A stretch of DNA of 64,000 bases from Cyathus striatus (taxonomy: Eukaryota > Basidiomycota > Agaricomycetes > Agaricales > Nidulariaceae). Made by a program: the position numbers and the translations under genes. Below are positions 45,691-57,730 of this stretch, in pieces (position 1 is the first letter of the stretch; every line of letters starts with the position of its first letter). Below the pieces are notes generated by a model. That model was not told where the DNA came from and searched no databases. It saw nothing but the letters and a program-made list of their open reading frames with translations. The stretch is taken from assembly GCA_025738555.1 (NCBI GenBank), contig JAOVFP010000002.1, positions 4,898,001-4,962,000 on the forward strand, in the 5' to 3' direction.

Positions 45691-47835
45691 ATGCTCGCAT
45701 CTCCCTTACTCCCTGCTCCGACATTCTCTACACAACATTCAGCGGAAGATTCTACGCAGTATAGACCGTCTAGAGACCTAGAGGCATTCAACAATCTTCT
45801 ACCGCCACCCATTGAATTTATCGAGGGCTCTTCTTCGGGATCTTTGGCCGTTGCAGAGGGCAAATATGAGCCCATAAACGGGGTTCCGACGACATCCAAG
45901 CAAGAAGTACGTGCCTCATCGCGTTGTCTCCTCCTTTATCTCAACGTACACTCTCAGCACGCGGATCCTCCACTTCCCGCCGCCGTTACGCCTACAAAAA
46001 CCCCCTCCTCTCCCAAATCTTCATCAAACATCAAAAAGCATTTCTTTACATCCAACTGGAATTGACATTACATGGCCTCAGAAGTTTGATCGTGGTTCCG
46101 GGTTATTAAATACGGGTAACACTTGTTTTCTTAATAGCTCTCTCCAATGCCTCTTGCACACACCTCCCTTACTACAAATTCTCTTCAGCCACAACAAGGA
46201 TACGTGTCAGTGTTCAATTCACTATATGCTTCTCTGTGTCTTTAATTCTTGCTTAGGTCGTGTGGAAAAGGCTTTTTGTATGACATGCAATTTGCGCATC
46301 GTTGCAGTGCAAGCGCACAGTTCTAAGAACGCATTTTCACCTACACCGATTACGAGTCGATTACAGAGTGCGCTACCTCTTCAGTGCAACTATTTTTCTT
46401 TCTAATGATCACATAGCGATTGCAAAGCACATGCGAAGAGGAAGACAAGAGGATTCTCACGAATTCCTAAGATATGCTATTGATGCTCTGCAGCGTTCTT
46501 GCCTAGCAGGATATCCGACGTGAGCACCTTTGCCACTATTCAACGCAATACAAATCTTATGTGCAGCAGGAAAATTGATCCCAAGCTAGCTGAAACTACT
46601 TGGGTTCACAAAATATTCGGAGGTCGGCTACGCTCGAGGGTTACATGTGGTGCCTGTGGTTATAATAGCGATACGTTCGATCGCACTTTAGATTTGAGTC
46701 TGGATATTCAGCGGTCCGACTCACTGACAAGTGCCCTCCATAAATTCGTTGCAATTGACTATTTGAAAGGCGCTGATAAGTATAAGTGTGAGAAGTACGT
46801 TTTTGACGCTTCCTCTAAGTATTGATTCTAATTCATGTCTGAAGATGTAAAAAACCCGTAACGGCAGAGAAACGGTTTAGTATCCAGGAAGCTCCCATGG
46901 TGCTGACCATTCATCTGAAACGATTTTCTCCGCTCGGAAGAAAGATCCCGCATCTTATTCAGTACGACGAGCACCTTCATCTCAAGCCGTACATGAGCGA
47001 GGGACAATTTGGGCCTTCGTATTCTCTCTACGGAGTTATATGTCACGCAGGTGGTGGTCCCAACTCTGGTCACTACTACGCATTTATCAAGAGTAAAGAC
47101 GGGCGATGGTGGGAGATGAACGACGAGTCGGTTACCCCCCTCAGCAGTCCACCAACAAACAAGAAAAGTGCATATATTCTTTTCTACATTCGGACCAAAG
47201 GTCAGAGTTTAGAAACAGCGATGAAATCTACTTTATTACCGCCCATATCATCTAAAGTTGGGTTAGCGGCAGGCATGAAGAAGAAAAAGGAGAGGCATAG
47301 TGAAGAGGGGGAAGAAGACAGAGGAGAAGTTGTTACCAGGCCATTTATTGGTCCTTTGTTGCCCTCACCAACGATAACGGATGCGTCAGACTTAAAGCCC
47401 CCTCGAGCTACCAACGATGATCCACAGGCAACTAAAATCAAGGCTAAGATCGAAAATGCCAAGTACGCGCTAGAAAGTCTGACCACGTATGTATCTGACG
47501 ATGCCGACGATGACGATGGAGAAGGTGTCGACAAACAGTGGCAGAAGTCGAGGAAAGACGATACTGCTGGGTCTTCATCATCTCCCACTGTAGTATCTTT
47601 GCCATCCTCCCCAATCTCGTTATCCAAGCCGTTGTCTACAGGTATTCCACCAGCTACATTCTACTCAGGATCCTCTAGCAAAAAACGAAAAACCCCCGAT
47701 AATGATAATAATGACAGGCCAAAGACGAAATCGAAAGGCATGCATCAGCGCTCTGAACAGCCACTACTTCGGGAGAGTATGGATCCTTTTCGACGGTTAA
47801 CCAAAAAGCATAATCGACCGCCAACGGGTATTTGA
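45691..47835 (+). CDS. Ubiquitin carboxyl-terminal hydrolase of the USP36/UBP10 type
   Basis: A cysteine protease that removes ubiquitin, most like the nucleolar USP36/UBP10 group, which acts on ribosome-biogenesis factors and histone H2B. After MLASPLLPAPTFSTQHS and a disordered leader comes the Cys box (GLLNTGNTCFLNSSLQCLLH, catalytic Cys). Then come RRGRQEDSHEFLRYAIDALQ, a zinc-binding CGACG...CEKCKK, the His box (GPNSGHYYAFIKSKDGRWWE) and the downstream NDESV. The C-terminus is Lys-rich and acidic by turns (SSKKRKTPDNDNN), like a nucleolar signal. Exons are joined by GT-AG introns. One frame change is needed just before GIDITWPQKFDRGSG, at the A5 run 46033-46037. The gene ends at TGA 47835, 126 bp from the next, convergent gene. 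Confidence 0.88.
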
Positions 47836-47961
47836 GGAAGTACGAACAATGACGGTGAAAAAAATGATGATACTTTTTCTCATTGTTAATTATATCAAGT
47901 ATCATTGAACACTGTATACCATTGACTTGGGATAATATTTCAAAATAAATTATATATTATG

Positions 47962-49710
47962 CTACAACTTGGGTCGAATCCGTTCCGTACTATGCTCAGC
48001 TTCATGAGCGCGACCTTCTTCCCACCAGACGATGGTGACAGTAACATCATCGCGATAACGCCTCGAATAAGGGGCGGGTATACTGAGCGTTTTACGAAGA
48101 GTCATTTCATCGCCCCCACCAAACGCATTCCGGATCAGATGTGCACTGAGATTGTCATCAGTAAATGACCATAATCCTTCCTCAGATTTCTTAGTCCTTT
48201 GTCGCTTGCCATCCACGCCTGCAACTCCTGTCACGGTAGGAACAAGTGTAGGTAATTCAGACTTAGGAATTGCCCCTTTTAAACCAGAAAAATAACCCCC
48301 CACGAGACCAACGACTTCCTCATTGCTAGTCGACGTGAGTCGATGTACGGAAGCACATGCAACAGCTTTACTTACCTCAATTGATCCCATAACCCATCTG
48401 TAGCCAGCACCAGGAAACGTATCCCTTTAGAAGAAGGGGTGTTACCAGTAGACGTAAACGACAGTTCACGATGAGTAACCTCGGGCGTCGCTGTAATGTA
48501 CGGAGGCGTCTTGAATAATGACGGAGGAGGACGCAAGGGCTTATTATTCCCAGCCATAAAAGCTTGATTCAGTCTGTTATTGCATCAGTTGATAGTTATA
48601 TATGAATCAGGAATGTTACATTCTTACGTTTCCTGTACGATACGCGGCCATTTATATCGGGCATCACCAAATGCACGTGTTGGTTCGAGTCCTCCGAGGA
48701 CACGACCATCGCGAATTACATAGTCCTCTTCTTCCTTTGGATGTTCTGATTTAATCCGCTCATGCTCGGAAGGGTTGCGCCCTGTCTGGTCTTCGGACAA
48801 AACTTCAACACGCCACTGTCCACTGCCATCGCCAGTATCTTCCCAAATACCAGCTACTGCACGACTGTCACCGGTGCATGCAACATATAAGTTGCGATGA
48901 GCTGTATCTATCATTGCCATGATAGCACAGCTTCCTAAAAACATGTTAATAATTGAAGAGTTATGAATAGCGATTAAAATTACCTGAAACAGCAGGCAGC
49001 ATAGTGGTCAGCGCTAACGGATGCTGGCTTAGGTCTGGGATAACTTTGCCTTTTTTCGCTGCCTCATCCAGACCATTGGCCAATACTCGAAGTGGAGCGT
49101 TAATTAATTCTTGATCGAGATTTGTAAAGGCTTCCTTTATAGCGAAGGAAACGAGGTTTGGGTCGGCATCCATGGGAGACTTTCGATCCGATGTTGAAGT
49201 TGTCCTAAAAATCGACTTCATGCTCTCCAGAATTCCAGTTTTTGACTGCGACGTTGGACTATTCAGAGAAGAGAGCCGTACAGTGACAGCCTTAATCAAG
49301 ATACGCGAAAGTAGTTGCGACGTATGAAAGCCACTATGACCATCCATCACAGCAAAAAACAAGTAGTCGCCAGGAGCAGAAGGGTCGGAAGGATCTCGTG
49401 TAATAATCTGAGTAGCATTGGCATCCTCTAAGGGGTCGTTGGATGCTAGTGCAGCCGTTGTAAAGTTCCAAACCAGGTCATCAGAACTTGTATGAGTACG
49501 GTACGTGGCATTTTCCCTGATACGTTTTTCGAGAGTCTTGAGAGGTAGAAGTTGGAAAGTATGGGATCTCATCTCTGCTTTGCCTTCCGCGTTGCGTACT
49601 CGAATGGGTAATTCGAAGGTTTGCTGGGCATAATATGTTCTGTAATAAACGAACGCGGGTGTCCCTAGTGCAACTGCACCGGCAATAGGCTTCCAAGCGC
49701 GCCGCAACAT
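47962..49710 (-). CDS. PTC5: PP2C phosphatase of the PTC5/pyruvate dehydrogenase phosphatase type
   Basis: A metal-dependent Ser/Thr phosphatase; the yeast relative dephosphorylates the E1-alpha subunit of pyruvate dehydrogenase in mitochondria. The N-terminus MLRRAWKPIAGAVALGTPA is basic and then hydrophobic, suiting a mitochondrial leader or anchor. PP2C motifs: FFAVMDGHSGFHTSQLLSR (metal Asp), LYVACTGDSRAVAG, VLGGLEPTRAFGDARYKW, RFLVLATDGLWDQL and RRYRDDVTVTIVWW. Three introns are inferred. The length of about 530 residues fits the subfamily, whose catalytic domain holds inserts. All metal-binding Asp residues are present. The start at 49710 is preceded by a 2.4-kb gap. Confidence 0.9.
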
Positions 49711-52143
49711 TCCAAGCTGTCAAACAACGATGACAGCTTCGAGATGTTATGAGCCTCCCCAATGGCAAGAGCTTGCACAAGAGGACCTGCAGCTGAGCTT
49801 GTAAGTTGGACTTATCAATGTCTAGACTCTATTGCACTTGCGTATGGTTCGTAGTCACGCGCTTGTGTAGCAATATGAATAGTAAATATTTGGTTCTCCT
49901 TGCGATGCTTAACTACACTAAACAATAAATAACTTTTGCGGCCGCACTTTTATTTTCAGAATCCGGATTCTGGCAGGATTGACCAAGGACTGACCAAGGA
50001 TATTGACCAGATTTGACCTCGCCCCAGCCATGTCCCACTCTCTTACTTCTTGATAGGTAATTGTTAAGCGACCTCCTGGCATAAGCCATTAACATTTAAA
50101 GAGCAATATAACTTCAAATGATAAGTATGTATCAGAGTCATGTTACAACAGTGTTACAATATAGTACCGGCGGCTGCTATGCAAGTCGGAAAAGAAATCC
50201 AAAAAAGGCGAGCTATTTTGTCTTTTAATCGGCGGATCGTCCTGAAGGCTTTACACCTTTTATACATATTGCCGGGTTGAAGTCATTGCATGAAAAAGGA
50301 ATTTAATCATTAAGTAGGACACCGTCGGCACCAGTTCGGGTATCGAAAACCAAATAATGAGGTTTCCGAGGAACTAAAGGCACACTTGAAACATACCGTG
50401 TGAAGGGCAGGTCAAGGCAATATGGAAATCAATTCAACTAACATGACTCCGATATCAGACAATCTTTAAACTATCAACGATTAAGATCCAGGCATCGCGG
50501 TATCTTTAGTCGAGAACGGGACGAAGCTATGACAGATAGAAAATGGAACCAGAGGGATAGGGTCGTGAAGAAGGAAACAAGAGTAATGTAGAAGCATCGA
50601 GAACTCAGTGCCAGCACATAACTCACCGCGTGAGCCACAATCTATAATTTCCTAGAATACATGAGATAACATGCAGCTGTCATGCTCTCAGATCAGAAGC
50701 TCGTTGTGGAGTTCCAAGTTACGAACGTGAACTAACCACTCTCACAGTTGTATCCGTGGGAGATGTGCAAACGCCAATTGAATGTAGGCAGAAGGACGCA
50801 CCTCTACAGCAAGAGACGGACGCGCAAATGCAGTTTACTATGTTGATAATCGGTGATTCGATGCATGAAATCCTAGTTCCGCCGAGTAATTCTACATAGA
50901 GGTGTCACACTGTAGTACCTACTGTATACGAACTAAATCACCAGCTCAAGCTTACCTCGATGATTTCGTTAAGCCATTTCCCTTCGCGACGTTATTCATG
51001 TACTTGGAAGCAAACGTCGTGTTAGACGTCAAAAGTTGTCGCAAAGAGAGATCATCGGAAATGAAATCAGGAGTGCAAAAAGCGTCTTTCGATCATGATG
51101 AATTTCAAGCTTTTGGCATAAGATAGACCCAAGCTAGAAGAGCTGACTGAGCTGACGCACCGCACTCCGGTGTTCCTGTTGCTATATCCGGCTGGAGAAG
51201 TGGTGATAACGTGCCATAACGTGCCATAACAAGACGTAACTGGGACTGATATATGATCGATACCCTTGGGTTTATAAGTTATTGGCATTAAAGATTGCAT
51301 TCCGTGGCAAGTGACTAGATGCTGCCCTGAAGGAGGCCGGGATGGAGGAAGACGTAGTGCACAGATGAGCAATTGAGTAACGAGTAAGTAAGTAAGTATA
51401 CTGTATACGAGCGTGGGCTACTTCTTTACTACATCGATTGTTCGAGAAGCTGCTGGAATGCCGTGGAATACCAGCTACCTGTAGAAGAAGGGGCAATGTG
51501 TTAGTACATACAGGAACACGATGTTTCCACGACTCTCAGATCATGGTCATTTGAACGGCTAGGGGGTATAAAGCTTGAAACGATCGATCAGAAAGGACGC
51601 GAACTGAAATTTGAAACAACGTATGAAGCTAAGACCAGGTTCTTGATGGTGATTGGCATACGATGCGGATGTACTCAAAACATACCAGTCCTCGCATTAC
51701 AGAGAAAGCAAGTCTGACCAAATGCAGAGTCAAAGCAGAAACTGTATAGGAGAGGTTGGGGATCAAACAAGTCGACATGAAAGCAATCATGTGCTCGGTG
51801 AATCGGACCGTGGTAGTTATCGCTTAAGGGTGGCGAATGCTTGGGTGGAATCAAGTCTAGCTTCAAGCTTTAAAATTTTAATGTGGAACAGAACAATGGG
51901 AGAGGCAGAACGAGAGCAGGAGGAAAGGAGGAGTCTCGCAGGAAGAGAAGTAGTAACGGGCCAGGGACGCGGGGAGATCTGGAGATTTTGCGGGATCAAA
52001 ATAGACTTGAGTGGTTTGGGCCGTTTGGCTTGCGTTCCTCTTCTCAGCCTCGTCCAGAATGAATGTAATCTAATTTTATAAACAATATTATCCTCTCTCC
52101 TCCTCCCACTCCTCCCCCCTTCCCTTGTCCCCTCCACCCCTAC
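49711..52143. other. Longest intergenic region in the gene-rich half, no supported gene
   Basis: 2.4 kb with no recognisable protein. Features seen: a perfect 16-bp palindrome CAGAATCCGGATTCTG (49957-49972), a nearby short direct repeat GACCAAGGA (two copies, about 49980-50000), a three-copy ATAACGTGCC-like repeat (about 51203-51237), and a strong C/T-rich stretch (52090-52140) right before the next start. Decayed sequence or a non-coding RNA cannot be ruled out. Confidence 0.5.
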
Positions 52144-54080
52144 ATGCTCGAAACCATCACCGTCTCTCTGCTTCCCGTCTCCCTCTCTCTCGTCCACATC
52201 CCTCGCCCCCGCCTTCCTGCCCTCTCCCACCCCATTCTCAGGCAGATCCTCCAGCCAAACCCCATCTTCCTCAACATAACATGCAACGAGATCGAGCTCA
52301 GTCTCTTTGCAGAACAGCATGTTCTTCATGACTTTGAGCATATTGCTCGCCGCGATCGTCAAAAACTACACTCTCGCTCTACCTCAAAAGCGAGAAAGAG
52401 CACTCTTCCTCTCGACTTCGAGCCCATTGAGATCTCTTACGAAAAATGGCGCGTCCTGCAGATAGATTCACATAGTGATCAAATAGGTGCGTCTCTTTTG
52501 CTCTCCTCCCTTCCATTCTTTTCCAACTCAAATCCACCTTCTTTTCCTCAGATGACTCGGGAGCACGCGTACACGACTTATCGGCACCTTTAGCTGCTGC
52601 TGGTATTTCTATTCTTTACCAGTCCTCGTATCTGAGTGATTTCATCTTTGTGCGTACCCCACTTTTCCACATACCTTGTGTACCTTATCTGCATGTTTAT
52701 AAATATATATCTCCTTCTTTAGGTGAAGGAATCACGTCTCCAAGAAGCTATGAACCTATTTGCCTCTGCTGGCTTCCATCTTTATTCATCCGAGTCCAGT
52801 CTTATGACAAACTCTCCTTCCCTTTCTCCAACTTCAGACGAACATTCACCTGTTATTGACATTGGTTGTGTCTCAGCATCAACCTCTGGTGCTGTTCTCA
52901 CCCGTTCCCGCAGCAGTACTGATACTTCCATGACCGCATTAACCTCGAGAATTTCCAGCTCGTGTACGTTAGAGTCAAAAGAATCTTCCCCGGGTACGCA
53001 GGATGATATTTCCCAATCTGTCCAAACTTCTCTCCGTCAGAAATCTCATTCTCCAACGGCAAGTGAAGTTCGTCTTCTCCGTCCGGACTTGGCTTGTGTT
53101 GGTCTATCGGAAGATTTTGGCGTAGACCATTGGGGTCTGAAAATCGTGAAGCTCGTAGCATTTCCTGATTTGATCCCTACTTCCCCTAAACGAAACTATA
53201 CTTCTGAAAAGCACGCGGATAACACGTTTAATGGTTCGTTACCTGTCCTGGAAGCAACTTCTGTCATTTTGTCCGGGCGGCCCTCCGATACTGGGTCTGA
53301 CTCTTCGTCCTCAAGCGATGACGATGATGATGGCTACTTTTCCCACTCGCCGCTGCACAATACCTCGACGTCCTCGCTCATGACTTCTGCATCAAGGTCA
53401 TACACTGATCTTCTCAGTTCAACGACGATATCACACTTCAAACCGTCATCCAAACACTATATGTCCTCCATCTCACCTCTCTCCCCACTTTATCCTAAAC
53501 CGACACATCCGGCTCCGAATTTGAGCTTGATGACAGACGCAATCAGGTCTACCTCTGCACAAGAGCCTGAGTTTCCAGTCCCCTTTTTTAGTTTCACGCG
53601 TACCCAGGAGGGATCATCACTGACCGCAGATGTTGACGTTCTTGCCGCACTATTCCCGCAGCACGAACGGCATATGGTCATTTGCAGTGGGGAATTGGAT
53701 GCTGCAGACGAACGCGTGAAGGACTTTGATTCCTCCGATGATTATGACGATAACGACGACGCTACGATCAATAACAGCACATTGAAATGCCTACAGATTG
53801 ATTTGCGCCGATTTGGCCTTGGTGAGAGGAATTGTACTTTTTCAGGAAACTGTAGCTAATATTCTGAACTGACAGATAAACACGGCCTTGTAAACCGGTT
53901 CTCCCGTGTACTGGAAGAGAACGGGATTAACCACATGTATAGTTCCACCTTCAAAACTGCCAACCTTTTGGTGAGCTTCATATTCTATCCTGACATGAGT
54001 TATTCTTTCAGAAAGCTGACTACTCAAAGGTTGACAAACGACATGCGGTTCGAGCGCAGTCCTTGCTTCGTCTCTGCTAA
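52144..54080 (+). CDS. CASTOR/GATS-like ACT-domain protein
   Basis: Vertebrate CASTOR1, the closest known relative, binds arginine and signals to GATOR2 and mTORC1; no role is known to me for the fungal form. The first ACT pair reads LSLVHIPRPRLPAL, ILRQILQPNPIFLNITCNEI, EKWRVLQIDSHSD, SAPLAAAGISILYQSSYLSD and FIFVKESRLQEAMNLFASAG, close in pattern to CASTOR. A long Ser/Thr-rich and acidic insert (SSSSSDDDDDGYF) follows. A second ACT pair holds LACVGLSEDFGVDHWGLKIV and, near the end, CLQIDLRRFGL, NRFSRVLEENGINHMYSSTF and KTANLLV. Four introns are inferred and TAA lies at 54078-54080. The start has a C/T-rich leader. The ligand cannot be judged. The gene is convergent with the next gene. Confidence 0.82.
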
Positions 54081-54947
54081 GGGTCTTCGTACGAACGTCT
54101 GTTGGATCTAATGATGAAGATACACTTATCTCTCCTTCTCTTACCTCTCCCACAGGGCAATCTTTCACTTAGCCTAAATCGCTTTCATACCCTTTTCTTC
54201 CTTGGCCTTACACGACACCTGTAAAACTTGATGTGTACCACCATGCATCTCTGTATACCCTATTCCATTGGACATTGTAAGCTTCGCATTGAAAAGGACT
54301 TTCCTATACCATATTCACCTCGCTACAGCCCCATGATCATGTCACACTTTATAGTTCTCATGCATTCATTAATATATCATGTATACTTACTCATACTCGT
54401 ATAAATATCTTTGATTTCATTTTGGAAAGTGATATTACTGTTCGATCGTAAGTTGTTCGTAAGTACCTTATATCACTGAGTTGTTCCCCATTTCACGTCG
54501 ACTGTTTGGTATAAATTCTTCATCTCCATCAAAGAATATTTATTCAAAGTTGTTGGCACATGCATGTCATACTTGTCATGTATTACAGTAGTACAATATA
54601 CTATTAAGTAGTGTACAGTGTGACGGAACAATAAGTACAACTTCAAACTTGGTCTTTGGTCAATGGGAACCGTCATGCACGGTTTCAATCATACTGGGAA
54701 ACAACAGCACCAGGCCTGTTTTGAAATTCTACGTTTTCATGTAAAAAACTGCTGGCTCAAATAAGGTTCAGACTCGATATCATTGTACCTTCATACACCA
54801 ATCAAGGAGTTGATTGAGGGATGTTGAGGCTGGCTACATAGGTCCGGCCTTCGATAAATCCTATCATATTAAGGGCCAAAGCCGGGATACAGATAACGAT
54901 TAACTACGATACAAAAGTACATAAAAATTAATTTTGGAAGTCGTAGA
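54081..54947. other. Convergent spacer, no supported gene
   Basis: Nothing coding is recognised between these two 3' ends. The sequence is AT-rich; the 5' half should hold the 3' UTRs. Confidence 0.45.
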
Positions 54948-57138
54948 CTAAAGCATGATGCAGAGCGTAGCACACAGCTGCAGTTGCGCAGGAGAGACTG
55001 TTCGAGAAGCGATATTTTGATACCATTCGTCAAATGGAGGTAAATCGTCGTCGGAATCCTCAGAATCACTCGAAAGGCTATTCCACCCCTCATCTTCGCC
55101 CTTGGGCCATTTGTCTAATATCTTTGGTAATTCGAACATACCCTCTGAAACTGGCGGACATTCATCAAATAAAGAATAGTTGCCCGAGGTAATGGATGGC
55201 AAACGCAATGTGCGATCACCTTTTCCATAGCTGTCGAACTCAGCTACAAAGGTAGATTGCTGTGGAGTATCGGGAAGCGAAAGAGAGTCGGCCTCCGACA
55301 CCAAATCATCATCACTAACGCAGGGCTCTAACGAGATTTCATCCCAGGACCAGCTAGATTCATAGCTCTGGTGGGACTGATTGATATAATTGACATGTCG
55401 TAGTGGAACTGTCAAATATCTCCCAAACCCAGCATCCTGTGGGTTATTTGTACCGTTCATCCAAGGAATGTAAGGATCTTGGGGTGGAGGCGAGTTGATT
55501 ATGATATGTGGAATCGTAAATGGACTGGGAGATTCTATAAATATTGTGCCAAGAATCCTCTTGGTCGTGACAATAATAGGCTAATATTTCGGTGAGAATC
55601 GAGGCTTTGACAATTTTCATGAAAAGCAACTGACCTCAGCAGGATCTGTCCAGCAGAATGATGGCTCAAACGACGGAAGATAGCTGGGATCGTCGTAACG
55701 GTCTCGTAACGAAATGGCTAACGATGCAGCAGCAATTGCCTACATATCAGCTATATCAGTAAATGGCGAATAGAGGCGTAACAGAAATCGCATACTGCAA
55801 CTCTAATTTGGAGCTTTTGGACGACAGTGACGACAGAACTTACTCTGTTTCTTTCGTTTGAAGTCTCAAATATCTATTTTCGTCAGCATATGCAATAGCA
55901 CTTATTGCAATCACTTACATATTTATTAAACCTCGTTGCACTGAAGACCGGCAGTAGTCCCGAGGGATAAAACTGTGAAGAAACTGTACAAATCGGTGGA
56001 AATTCTTGTGATATATCATTTTCGAAGCTTTGTTGAGGATGCAGGAAAAGGCGTGAAAGCGAGATATCGAAGTAAGGTGGTACTATTAAGAAATCTGGCC
56101 ATTGTGGATCAACACGATTGGAAAATGGGATATAATAGTCTTCGACTGTGTCTTGAGCGAGAGTTATAACAATATGCGGACAAATACTGGGTACTGGGGA
56201 TTCCAAGACTATATCTCTCCTCGAGTAGTAATATCGGAGTATCATCTATTATATTCGTCAAATTAATTAAATACAGCCGGACAAACGATGATGCAATATT
56301 ACTCACATTATCTTCATCAACATTCCAGCTTAAGCTGTCTTGCTTCTCGGGGGTTAATAGCATATTTGCTTCACGAATCTGTATGACAAATATTCGGAAT
56401 GCGAACAGCAGAATGAACGGAAGAGCTAACCATGGCATTTGGGACGATGGGAAGGAAAACGGATTTGTCTGCTATTTGAGTCGGCGAATATATCCCTTCG
56501 CATGTATTCCACATGTACCATTGCTTTCGGCATGAGGCTGCGATATAAACACCTGGTGCTATCTCTGTTTTCCCTGTCATGGATAAACGCCTCCGTCTGC
56601 GCCTCTGAGAGCGAGGAAGAACTATTGAGAATGATGACTCGGATACATCCCCTTTGATAGCATTGGAATCCGCTACAATATGTGTTTGAGTTGCGTTAAT
56701 AGGACTAACTTCATTGTGAAGTTCTAACTGAATCTCCATCGCTAATGCGTTTCTCGCTGGTCGGACTAGCCCTGTACCGCTGCTGCGATGGGGGGCAGTT
56801 TCAGGGGAATGCATTTGAGAGCGGGTGCTGTGCGCTGCGGGGCTGCCAGTATTCCGTGTGTCATTCTGCGAGTTTAAAATTGAAGCTGCTATGCCCGTTG
56901 TCGGTGTCAACGTCAATGTCGAAGCTGTTTTGCGGCAACACGTGATCGAGTTGCAGTCATCGTCGAACGCCGAGGATATCACTGATGCGCTTTTAGCACG
57001 ACCCCGATATGATTGCGAACCGCTTCGCTTCACCGCGGCCGTAGCTTTTGTACTAAAGCAAGTATCGGAAAGAGCATGTGTTTTATTGGAATATAACGGC
57101 AAGAGATTCTGTTTCCTTAGCCACACGTCTCGTTTCAT
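54948..57138 (-). CDS. Unrecognised protein, disordered with a basic patch; one uncertain frame change
   Basis: I do not recognise it. The start MKRDVWLRKQNLLPLYSNK opens a Ser/Thr-rich stretch, then a run of Arg (RSQRRRRRRLSM) and WYMWNTCEGIYSPTQ. After an intron come IREANMLLTPEKQDS and, in another frame, VEDYYIPFSNRVDPQWPDFL and PPYFDISLSRLFLHPQQS. Further exons read AIAAASLAISLRDRYDDPSY, KRILGTIFIESPSPFT, NSPPPQDPYIPWMNGTNNP, and an acidic C-terminal region (SLSSDSEDSDDDLPPFDEWY) before the stop. Between 56150 and 56240 the reading frame must change and I cannot say whether by an intron or an indel. The Arg run suggests nuclear localisation. The gene lies in tandem with the SDR gene. Confidence 0.6.
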
Positions 57139-57730
57139 CCTGTGTCGTCTTCTGGAGTTTGTTCAAGTCTAGCCAAAGTCTAGCTGTTGGTCACAGAAGT
57201 GCGGGTGATGATGAAAAGGAAAGATGTCTTTGGGAACGTAACGGAGTGGTGCCAATATTTGAATATAACGTGCGGATAGTACGGAAGTAATTATGAGCTA
57301 TTGCAACTAAATGCTGTTATTATATGTATATCACCGGTCAATGCAACAGTTGCTTTGGCACCCTCCTTGGTCGAGCATATAGTCCATCCGCAGGTCCATT
57401 TAACATTATAGATCGGTACATGGTGGTCCAGGCGACAATCAGTTGCAATTACCATCGAAAGGTAACAGAAATAAAAACAATGATATTTGTCCTCCCTTTA
57501 TCCACTTCCGGCTGTTCGACAAAGGCAAAGACCTTGTAAAAACCAGCGATAAAATATGGACAAAACACAAGGAACAATTCTCGCCAAAAATAGCTTATAC
57601 AACAGTAATGACTGATACGGTAAGTCCTATAAGTTTACTACTTCTTAGCATCACCCGACATTAATCCTTCGTCTTCTCTCCTTCCAGATATCTTGCTAAA
57701 GTGTCCCATTGCATAATCAGCGTATGTGAT
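57139..57730. other. Spacer between tandem minus-strand genes
   Basis: 590 bp with no coding sequence recognised; it should include the 3' UTR of the SDR gene upstream and the promoter of the gene starting at 57138. Confidence 0.45.

Noticed and set aside
51653..52362. Overlapping open frames on both strands upstream of the CASTOR-like gene
   Set aside because: Low-complexity Arg/Glu-rich translations with no conserved motif; they arise from the C/T-rich promoter strand.
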